Below are positions 57,906 to 64,000 of a DNA stretch of 64,000 nt, piece after piece (positions within the stretch are counted from its first letter, which is position 1; every line of letters begins with the position of its first letter). Under the pieces are notes generated by a model, which worked only from the letters and a program-made list of their open reading frames with translations, made no database searches and was not told the origin of the DNA. The DNA comes from Streptococcus pseudoporcinus LQ 940-04. GTDB taxonomy: Bacteria; Bacillota; Bacilli; Lactobacillales; Streptococcaceae. The stretch spans positions 682,001 to 746,000 of the forward strand of contig NZ_AEUY02000005.1 in assembly GCF_000188035.1 (NCBI RefSeq), given 5' to 3'. The position numbers were made by a program, and so were the translations under genes.

Positions 57906-60101
57906 ATGAGACATGAAAAAGAAACAATAGTTGTTCAACCAGATATAAAAGTGATAAAACGCGACGGTCGTTTAGTGTCTTTTGACACAACTAAAATCTA
58001 TAGTGCTTTGTTAAAGGCTAGTATAGAAGTAACAAAAATGTCGCCCTTGGTTGAAGCAAAGTTAGAGGCTATTTCAGAACGTGTTGTAGCTGAAATTAGA
58101 GATCGTTTCCCTAAGAATGTTAAGATTTATGAAATCCAAAATATTGTGGAACATGAATTACTGTCAGCAAATGAATATGCTATTGCAAAAGAATACATTA
58201 ATTATCGTACACAGCGTGATTTTGCTCGTTCTCAAGCAACTGATATTAATTTTACTATTGATAAACTGTTACAAAAAGATCAATCAGTGGTTAATGAAAA
58301 TGCCAATAAAGATAGTGATGTTTTTAATACACAAAGAGATTTAACAGCTGGTATCGTAGGTAAGTCTATTGGCCTCAAGATGTTACCTCCACATGTTGCA
58401 AATGCGCATCAAAAAGGGGATATTCATTATCATGATTTGGATTACAGTCCCTACACACCGATGACAAATTGCTGCTTAATTGACTTTCAAGGGATGTTAG
58501 CTAATGGGTTTAAAATCGGCAATGCTGAAGTGGAGAGCCCAAAATCTATTCAAACCGCGACGGCTCAGATTTCTCAAATCATTGCCAACGTTGCTTCAAG
58601 TCAGTATGGTGGGTGTACAGCTGATCGTATTGATGAGTTTTTAGCTCCATATGCTGAGCTGAATTACAAGAAACACATGGCTGACGCTGAAAAATGGGTG
58701 GTTGCCGAGAAGCGCGAAGACTACGCTTTTGAAAAAACTAAAAAAGATATCTATGATGCTATGCAATCTCTGGAATATGAGATTAACACTCTCTTTACTT
58801 CCAATGGTCAGACACCATTTACATCATTAGGTTTTGGTTTAGGAGAATCCTGGTTTGAGCGGGAGATTCAGAAGGCTATTCTAGAAATACGAATTAAGGG
58901 TTTGGGGAGCGAGCATCGGACAGCAATTTTTCCAAAACTAATTTTCACCTTAAAACGTGGTTTAAATCTTGAAGAAGATTCGCCCAACTATGATATCAAG
59001 CAACTAGCTTTAGAATGCGCTACAAAACGCATGTATCCTGATATGCTCTCTTATGATAAAATTATCGATTTGACAGGATCATTTAAAGCCCCAATGGGTT
59101 GCCGCTCATTCCTTCAAGGATGGAAAGATGAGCAGGGGCATGATATCACCTCTGGTCGTATGAATTTGGGTGTTGTAACCTTGAATTTACCGCGGATTGC
59201 CCTTGAATCAAACGGCGATATGGAAAAATTCTGGGAGCTTTTTAAAGAACGACTTGCTATTGGTAAGGATGCATTGGTTTATCGTGTTGAACGGGTTAAG
59301 GAAGCAACGCCTGCAAATGCACCGATCCTTTATCAATATGGTGCTTTTGGTAAACGTTTAAATAAGACTGATCGTGTCGATGAGCTTTTCAAAAATCGTC
59401 GTGCAACAGTATCATTAGGCTATATTGGCCTTTATGAAGTAGCCTCTGTTTTCTATGGTGGAGACTGGGAAGGTAATCAAGAAGCAAAAGATTTTACTTT
59501 GGCTATCATTAAAGCCATGAAATCAGCTTGCGAAGAGTGGTCAAATAGTTATGGCTATCATTTCTCAGTTTATTCGACACCATCAGAAAGCTTGACTGAT
59601 CGTTTTTGTCGCTTAGATATTGAAAAGTTTGGAATACTTGAAAATATTACAGATAAAGAATATTATACAAATTCATTCCACTACGATGTCCGTAAAAATC
59701 CAACACCTTTTGAAAAGTTGGACTTTGAGAAAGTCTATCCAGAAGCTGGAGCATCGGGGGGATTTATTCATTATTGTGAATACCCAGTATTGCAACAAAA
59801 TCCCAAGGCTTTGGAGGCTGTTTGGGATTATGCTTATGATCGCGTTGGTTATTTGGGAACTAATACACCAATTGATAAATGCTATCGCTGTCAATTTGAA
59901 GGTGATTTTACACCGACGGAACGTGGCTTTGCTTGTCCTAATTGTGGCAATAATGATCCTAAAACTGTTGACGTGGTCAAACGTACTTGTGGTTATTTAG
60001 GTAACCCTCAGGCTCGTCCAATGGTTAATGGACGTCATAAAGAAATATCAGCACGAGTGAAACATATGAATGGCTCAACGATTAAGTATCCTGGTCTATA
60101 A
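57906..60101 (+). CDS. nrdD: Anaerobic (class III) ribonucleoside-triphosphate reductase
   Basis: 731 residues. An N-terminal ATP-cone (about 14-105, VIKRDGRLVSFDTTKI) gives allosteric control, followed by the ten-stranded barrel and, near the C-terminus, a four-Cys zinc site (C659, C662, C677, C680). RTCGYLG at 693-699 holds the glycyl radical Gly696. It makes dNTPs without oxygen and needs NrdG for activation. AAGGAG precedes the ATG. Confidence 0.97.
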   Translation: MRHEKETIVVQPDIKVIKRDGRLVSFDTTKIYSALLKASIEVTKMSPLVEAKLEAISERVVAEIRDRFPKNVKIYEIQNIVEHELLSANEYAIAKEYINYRTQRDFARSQATDINFTIDKLLQKDQSVVNENANKDSDVFNTQRDLTAGIVGKSIGLKMLPPHVANAHQKGDIHYHDLDYSPYTPMTNCCLIDFQGMLANGFKIGNAEVESPKSIQTATAQISQIIANVASSQYGGCTADRIDEFLAPYAELNYKKHMADAEKWVVAEKREDYAFEKTKKDIYDAMQSLEYEINTLFTSNGQTPFTSLGFGLGESWFEREIQKAILEIRIKGLGSEHRTAIFPKLIFTLKRGLNLEEDSPNYDIKQLALECATKRMYPDMLSYDKIIDLTGSFKAPMGCRSFLQGWKDEQGHDITSGRMNLGVVTLNLPRIALESNGDMEKFWELFKERLAIGKDALVYRVERVKEATPANAPILYQYGAFGKRLNKTDRVDELFKNRRATVSLGYIGLYEVASVFYGGDWEGNQEAKDFTLAIIKAMKSACEEWSNSYGYHFSVYSTPSESLTDRFCRLDIEKFGILENITDKEYYTNSFHYDVRKNPTPFEKLDFEKVYPEAGASGGFIHYCEYPVLQQNPKALEAVWDYAYDRVGYLGTNTPIDKCYRCQFEGDFTPTERGFACPNCGNNDPKTVDVVKRTCGYLGNPQARPMVNGRHKEISARVKHMNGSTIKYPGL

Positions 60102-60145
60102 AAAATAATGAGAATAGCAATTTTAAAAAAATGATGTTATGCTTA

Positions 60146-60173
60146 AAAGGTTGCTTGGATAGCAACCTTTTAT
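60146..60173 (+). terminator. Terminator or attenuator after nrdD
   Basis: aaaggttgct, 5-nt loop, agcaaccttt, then TATTT. The weak T run may let transcription continue into the downstream nrd cluster genes. Confidence 0.75.
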
Positions 60174-60209
60174 TTAACTAGTAGCAGTAACAAGGAAAGT
60201 GAGTATATA

Positions 60210-60362
60210 ATGGGAAAGTATCAATTAGATTATAAAGGAATGCAACAAGTAGAAAGATTCCATGAGAAGCAGTCACAACAGAATGGAAGTAGAAAAGATA
60301 AGATGAAAGAGTTAAAAGCTCAATTTTTGGAGAAAGCCAAAAAACACTCTTCTCAGAAATAA
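60210..60362 (+). CDS. Small basic protein in the nrd cluster
   Basis: 50 residues, MGKYQLDYKGMQQVERFHEK at the start and a Lys-rich helical C-terminus; Gln/Lys-rich, no membrane segment, no Cys. AAGGA lies 13 nt before the ATG, with GTGAG closer. Codon use and its position between nrdD and the oxidoreductase gene support a real gene. I do not recognise a family. Confidence 0.7.
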   Translation: MGKYQLDYKGMQQVERFHEKQSQQNGSRKDKMKELKAQFLEKAKKHSSQK

Positions 60363-60383
60363 GGAGCTAGAAAGTAGGGATGA

Positions 60384-61316
60384 ATGTTAAAACTTGGCAT
60401 TATTGGCTTAGGAAAAATTGCTCAAAAGGCTTATCTTCCTTATATGCGTCAACTAGATGGTATTGAGTGGCACATATCAACACGTCAGCAGGCTACTCTA
60501 AGGGATGTAGAGGCTTTATTTTCACGTTCAGTAACTTACAATGACTATAAAGACTTAGTTAGTGTAGATTTAGATGGGGTTTTTATTCATGCTGCAACAA
60601 AAGTGCATTACCAGATGGCTACCTTATTCTTAGAAAGAGGTATTCCTGTCTATATGGATAAACCCTTATCCGAATCATACAAGGAAGTGGCAGAGCTTTA
60701 TGCACTGGCAGAGGCTAACCAAACCTTTCTAATGGCAGGGTTTAATCGGCGTTTCGCTCCTGGCGTAAAGGAGTTGTCAAGCTTGTCAACGAAGCGTAAA
60801 GTTTTAGTTGAGAAGAACGATAGTAACAGGCCGGGGGAATTCGTTTTTAAAGTATTTGACTTTTTTATCCATCCAATTGATACAGCCCTATTTTTAACAG
60901 GAGAAATGCCTGACACGGGTTACTTTTCTTATAAGCTAGAGGGAGAAAATATTTGTCAAGCAACTGTAAACTTAACGACTGAAAATACAATAATTATGGC
61001 TAGCATGAATCTTCAGTCGGGCTCTCGCCGAGAAGTGATGGAAGTTCAGGGACCTGAGAAGACAATGCATCTTGAAAATCTAGATCAGCTAACTGTCTTT
61101 AAAGGTAATCATCAGGAAAAAATTAGTTTTTCTGATTGGGATACTACCTTATATAAGCGTGGTTTTGAGTCTATTATTAGCGCTTTTATAGATGGCATTA
61201 AAAGTGGTGTCAACCCTGTCAACAAGGAATTAACTTTAATGAGTCACTGGATTTGTCAACAGATTGTCAATTCAGAAGAGACAAGTGGTCATTTAGATCT
61301 CACTTTACCAAATTAG
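60384..61316 (+). CDS. Gfo/Idh/MocA-family oxidoreductase
   Basis: 310 residues. The N-terminal Rossmann motif is GIIGLGKIAQKAYLP; the central VYMDKPLSE carries the EKP-like (here DKP) motif of the family; the C-terminal alpha/beta domain has FFIHPIDTALFL. It probably oxidises or reduces a sugar-like substrate with NAD(P), unknown which. It sits between nrdD and nrdG with the GNAT gene 10 bp downstream. Confidence 0.88.
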   Translation: MLKLGIIGLGKIAQKAYLPYMRQLDGIEWHISTRQQATLRDVEALFSRSVTYNDYKDLVSVDLDGVFIHAATKVHYQMATLFLERGIPVYMDKPLSESYKEVAELYALAEANQTFLMAGFNRRFAPGVKELSSLSTKRKVLVEKNDSNRPGEFVFKVFDFFIHPIDTALFLTGEMPDTGYFSYKLEGENICQATVNLTTENTIIMASMNLQSGSRREVMEVQGPEKTMHLENLDQLTVFKGNHQEKISFSDWDTTLYKRGFESIISAFIDGIKSGVNPVNKELTLMSHWICQQIVNSEETSGHLDLTLPN

Positions 61317-61326
61317 GAGGAGTTTA

Positions 61327-61830
61327 ATGGAATTACGGCGTCCAACTTTTGACGATAAGGCAACAATAGTAGATATGATGCGGGAGTTCGAGGATTTCAA
61401 CTCAGCCCATGATGGTGGCTTTTGGAATACTCAAGACTTTGACTATGATACTTGGATCGCAACTAATGAGAGAATTGAGCAAGGAATTGGAATTCCGAGT
61501 CACTTTGCGCCATCAATTCAATTTGTTGCTTTTGATCAAGTAACAAAGCAAGCCATTGGTTTCTTGAGTTTGCGACTAAGGTTGACAGATGCATTGAGAG
61601 TCTCAGGTGGACATATTGGTTATTCCGTGAGACCTAGTCAGAGAAATAAAGGTTTTGCTAAGAAAATGCTTCATAAGGCCATTACGATAGCCTACGAGAA
61701 GAACATAGATGCAGTCCTTGTCACTTGCAAGGTCGATAATAGCGCTAGTCGGGCAGTCATTTTGGCAAATGGAGGTCTTTTAGAAGATATCCAAGGGGGA
61801 ACCGAACGTTATTGGATAAAACAGAGGTAA
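61327..61830 (+). CDS. GNAT-family N-acetyltransferase
   Basis: 167 residues. The acetyl-CoA-binding motif A is HIGYSVRPSQRNKGFAKKML, with the following ANGGLLEDI typical of motif B. The substrate is unknown. TAGGAGGAG precedes the ATG. It lies 10 bp after the oxidoreductase and 6 bp before nrdG, so the three form one operon. Confidence 0.9.
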   Translation: MELRRPTFDDKATIVDMMREFEDFNSAHDGGFWNTQDFDYDTWIATNERIEQGIGIPSHFAPSIQFVAFDQVTKQAIGFLSLRLRLTDALRVSGGHIGYSVRPSQRNKGFAKKMLHKAITIAYEKNIDAVLVTCKVDNSASRAVILANGGLLEDIQGGTERYWIKQR

Positions 61831-61836
61831 AAGTAG

Positions 61837-62451
61837 ATGTCAGAAAAGTGTTGGAATAATCCCAAACCAAAGGAATGGCAATCACAGGAACTCAGTAAGG
61901 GTCGCATTATAGACTATAAAGCATTCAATTTTGTTGACGGGGAGGGCGTGCGTAATTCTCTCTATGTATCGGGTTGTATGTTTCACTGTAAAGGTTGTTA
62001 TAATGCCGCCACTTGGTCATTTAATGCTGGAATCCCCTATACGGAAGAATTAGAAGAGCAAATTATGATAGATTTAGCTCAACCTTATGTACAAGGTTTG
62101 ACACTTCTAGGTGGGGAACCTTTTTTAAACACTGGCATACTGTTGCCACTCATTAAACGGATTCGAAAAGAGTTGCCGGAAAAAGATATTTGGTCATGGA
62201 CTGGCTATACTTGGGAAGAAATGATGGAAGAGACACCAGATAAGTTAGAGCTGCTGTCCTTAATTGATATTTTGGTGGATGGGCGGTTTGATATTACTAA
62301 GAAAAATCTTATGTTGCAGTTTCGAGGATCCTCGAACCAAAGAATTATTGATGTTCAAGAATCTCTGAGACGCAATTGTGTGGTGATTTGGTCAAAACTA
62401 AATGACGGTGATCAAACCTTTGAACAAGTTAGCCGAGACAAACTGATCTAA
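61837..62451 (+). CDS. nrdG: Anaerobic ribonucleotide reductase activating protein
   Basis: 204 residues, radical SAM enzyme. The CxxxCxxC cluster motif is C47, C51, C54 (CMFHCKGC); LTLLGGEPFL is the SAM-binding GGE motif. It generates the glycyl radical on NrdD. It ends the nrd cluster; a group of DnaA-box-like sites follows its stop codon. Confidence 0.96.
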   Translation: MSEKCWNNPKPKEWQSQELSKGRIIDYKAFNFVDGEGVRNSLYVSGCMFHCKGCYNAATWSFNAGIPYTEELEEQIMIDLAQPYVQGLTLLGGEPFLNTGILLPLIKRIRKELPEKDIWSWTGYTWEEMMEETPDKLELLSLIDILVDGRFDITKKNLMLQFRGSSNQRIIDVQESLRRNCVVIWSKLNDGDQTFEQVSRDKLI

Positions 62452-62504
62452 GTAGGCAATTGTTAAGGCAATTGAAACCAGGTCTCAATCTGACTAGATG
62501 GGGT

Positions 62505-62556
62505 TTATCCTCACACTTATCCACAACCTGTGAATAAGTTCCAGCTATGGGGATAA
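62505..62556. promoter_or_regulatory. Cluster of four DnaA-box-like sites
   Basis: Four 9-mers in 52 bp: TTATCCTCA (62505-62513, plus), TTATCCACA (62517-62525, plus, exact consensus), TTATTCACA (62529-62537, minus) and TTATCCCCA (62548-62556, minus). The three variants differ from consensus at one position each. A further exact TTATCCACA lies at 62778-62786 inside yaaA. They fill the gap between nrdG and the yaaA terminator. Confidence 0.6.
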
Positions 62557-62561
62557 GCCTC

Positions 62562-62586
62562 AAAAAGAGGCCTAGGCCTCTTTTTT
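62562..62586. terminator. Bidirectional terminator overlapping the yaaA stop codon
   Basis: Perfect palindrome with stem aaaaagaggc/gcctcttttt and loop ctag, which includes the yaaA TAG. It serves convergent nrdG and yaaA. Confidence 0.92.
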
Positions 62587-63303
62587 AATATAAACAAATT
62601 TATGGCGATCTGATTGCTCTTCACAGAAGCTAAAGCCTTTAAAAACAAGCTTTTTAAGGTCGTTAATGTCTTGGCAATTGCTCTGAGCGCAGGCTTTAAG
62701 AAAGTCCCCACGACCTTTTTTGGAGATTGTTGAATGACTCTTTAAGGTACCGGCTTTTTCTTCCAAAAACAAGAGACTTATCCACAAGTTGTTTTTATCT
62801 TTACTGAAAACTTCTTCAAATTCAGTAGATAAAAGTGAAATAATTATTTTCTTGTCCTTCAAAAAATGGTCATAATCCTTACGCCAATAATGCTTTAAAG
62901 ATTTGCCATGAATTTTGAGCTTCGTTTGAAAATCCAGACGATGTTCGGCGATGGGAAAGTCCATTGGGATAATGCCATATAATGATGATGTAATAAAGGT
63001 ATGCGTGAGAAGATAGTTTTTTTCTTGTTGGGATAACTGTTCTCGATCAAAGTGGCGGTACATGAGGCCGTTAAAGAGCTGATATGCAGGATAAGTTGGA
63101 GCTTGTCCTTTTTTGATAGACTGAATTCTATCAAACTCTTTTTGGGTTGCAGTTTCCTTTAATTTATAAGCTACAGCCAGTTCTTCAAGTGATAAAGAGG
63201 CTAACTGGTCAATGATAGCTGAGCTATTTTCAGGAATATTAGGAGGAAAACTCTGTTTGGGAATTTTCATTTCTTTAGCTGTTGGGATTAGAAAAGTTAA
63301 CAT
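62572..63303 (-). CDS. yaaA: Peroxide stress protein YaaA (DUF328)
   Basis: 243 residues from the chosen ATG, beginning MLTFLIPTAKEMKIPKQSFP. Family stretches include YRHFDREQLSQQE and IISLLSTEFEEVF. In E. coli YaaA lowers free iron during peroxide stress. The frame extends 12 codons upstream to a TTG at 63339, but that TTG is the -35 hexamer of the promoter; the ATG lies only 6 nt after the -10, so the mRNA is probably leaderless. No ribosome binding site is seen. Confidence 0.9.
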   Translation of the reverse strand: MLTFLIPTAKEMKIPKQSFPPNIPENSSAIIDQLASLSLEELAVAYKLKETATQKEFDRIQSIKKGQAPTYPAYQLFNGLMYRHFDREQLSQQEKNYLLTHTFITSSLYGIIPMDFPIAEHRLDFQTKLKIHGKSLKHYWRKDYDHFLKDKKIIISLLSTEFEEVFSKDKNNLWISLLFLEEKAGTLKSHSTISKKGRGDFLKACAQSNCQDINDLKKLVFKGFSFCEEQSDRHKFVYIKKEA

Positions 63304-63309
63304 ATAGTT

Positions 63310-63339
63310 ATTGTAGTAAAGAAAAAGCCTTTCTGTCAA
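63310..63339 (-). promoter_or_regulatory. yaaA promoter (predicted leaderless)
   Basis: On the minus strand: -35 TTGACA (63334-63339, exact consensus), 18-bp spacer, -10 TACAAT (63310-63315). The expected start site coincides with the yaaA ATG at 63303. Confidence 0.7.
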
Positions 63340-63435
63340 GGAAAGGTCAGAACTTTATATCTTAAGCCTTACTTGGCTAACAAACCCATTGGAATTCATG
63401 GGAGATGCTAAGGCATCTTGGTTTAAAACAGTTTT

Positions 63436-64000
63436 TTATTTGGGTTTACGTCGTGCAAAATCCACAAATTTAAATTTTTCTAATTTATGACGACTCTCAG
63501 TAAACTGGAATTGTTCATTAGATGAGAGGTAGACTTTTGATTTAACGGAAACAAGGTGACGATCTGAGCCTAAATCTAGTAAAATTTTATCTTTGTCATT
63601 GACTTGATCAATGGTGACTTCTTTTAAGGCAAAATCAATGGCTAAGTTGAGGTCTTTTTCTAGGTAGTGGTAAAGGGATTTTTCAGCAATTTCACGACTG
63701 ATAGTTGGTACAATATCTTTACTAAGGTAGTCAATATCCAGAACAGAGGCAATACCGTCAACAACCCTTTGGCGAGTGATTCGCCAAAGAATGGAATGGA
63801 GAGGAAATCCTGTCAATTTTGACATATCAGCGTCCACAATTAACTTGTCAATAGCAATCACATTGGTTTTAGAGTCCATATTAAAATAGGTAACTAACTC
63901 ATGATAGCTTGTTAACTCTGAAATGGGAAAAAGAATCTGATGATGTTTAATAACTTGTGTTCCTCGACCTTGTTGTTTTTTGACTAAGCCATCTTTAACT
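63436..64000 (-). CDS. treR: Trehalose operon repressor TreR (5'-truncated by window edge)
   Basis: 188 codons visible; the frame is open to base 64000, so the N-terminal winged helix lies mostly outside. The visible start (VKDGLVKKQQGRGTQVIKH) is the end of a GntR DNA-binding domain, followed by a UTRA/chorismate-lyase-like effector domain ending FKFVDFARRKPK. The C-terminal sequence fits TreR, which responds to trehalose-6-phosphate and represses the trehalose PTS and phosphotrehalase genes. An internal ATG at 63879 is not the real start. Confidence 0.85.
   Translation of the reverse strand, partial: VKDGLVKKQQGRGTQVIKHHQILFPISELTSYHELVTYFNMDSKTNVIAIDKLIVDADMSKLTGFPLHSILWRITRQRVVDGIASVLDIDYLSKDIVPTISREIAEKSLYHYLEKDLNLAIDFALKEVTIDQVNDKDKILLDLGSDRHLVSVKSKVYLSSNEQFQFTESRHKLEKFKFVDFARRKPK

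Noticed and set aside
63304..63339. Longer YaaA starting at TTG 63339
   Set aside because: The TTG is the first triplet of a consensus -35 hexamer, no ribosome binding site precedes it, and the family starts at the MLTFLIPTAKEM segment.
63382..63424. Three-way-junction RNA between treR and yaaA
   Set aside because: AAACC/GGTTT can enclose two 5-6 bp stems, but the stems are short, overlap each other and lack a T run; not enough for a call.

Overview
The window is a low-GC Firmicutes chromosome segment, almost certainly a Streptococcus. The gene set and order (pgsA-ecfA1-ecfA2-ecfT, mnmA, mnmG, gdpP-rplI-dnaB, rpsD, rpmF-rpmG, hisS-aspS, argS/argR-mutS, mutL-ruvA-tag-cinA-recA-spx, nrdD-nrdG) match what I recall of the origin-proximal region of pyogenic-group streptococci. 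Extended -10 promoters (TGnTATAAT) recur throughout. The species cannot be fixed by reading alone. No rRNA, tRNA or CRISPR array was found.

Layout. 1-7.1 kb: an M16 peptidase-like pair (the first cut by the window edge), a RodZ-like protein, phosphatidylglycerophosphate synthase, the ECF vitamin-transporter energizing module and a secreted SLT-like protein. 7.1-9.4 kb (minus): HAD phosphatase and two-subunit L-serine dehydratase. 9.5-19 kb: two tRNA U34 modification enzymes (MnmA, MnmG), a MarC protein, a Nudix hydrolase, the c-di-AMP phosphodiesterase GdpP, L9, replicative helicase, Veg and S4. 19-27.4 kb: a TetR/YhgE pair, a PadR-DUF1700-DUF4097 envelope operon, Nudix hydrolases, DUF368 and a membrane-anchored XRE regulator. 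27.4-29.7 kb: a decayed gene and an intact IS1182-like element. 29.7-41.6 kb: L33 and L32, HisRS, AspRS, three tandem YitT-family proteins, ArgRS, ArgR, a YlbF-like protein and MutS. 41.6-47.1 kb is the main accessory island: a cell-wall-anchored, probably fibronectin-binding adhesin of serum-opacity-factor type plus a truncated, frameshifted paralogue, lying between mutS and mutL. 47.2-57.8 kb: repair and competence genes (mutL, ruvA, tag, cinA, recA), spx, ireB-ruvX-DUF1292 and a GT-C-like membrane protein. 57.9-62.5 kb: the anaerobic ribonucleotide reductase cluster. 62.5-64 kb (minus): YaaA and the 5'-truncated trehalose repressor TreR.

Most notable signals: (1) two copies of a short non-coding element (159 and 136 bp) that share both distinct ends of the IS1182-like element and, like it, sit within 3-14 bp of stop codons; (2) four DnaA-box-like 9-mers in 52 bp behind nrdG, with a further exact box in yaaA; (3) a pair of NrdR-box-like palindromes 32 bp apart at the nrdD promoter; (4) the adhesin and its decayed paralogue; (5) operator-like repeats at the padR, mnmA and GT-C gene promoters. 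All functions are inferred from motifs and family knowledge; no database search was run.
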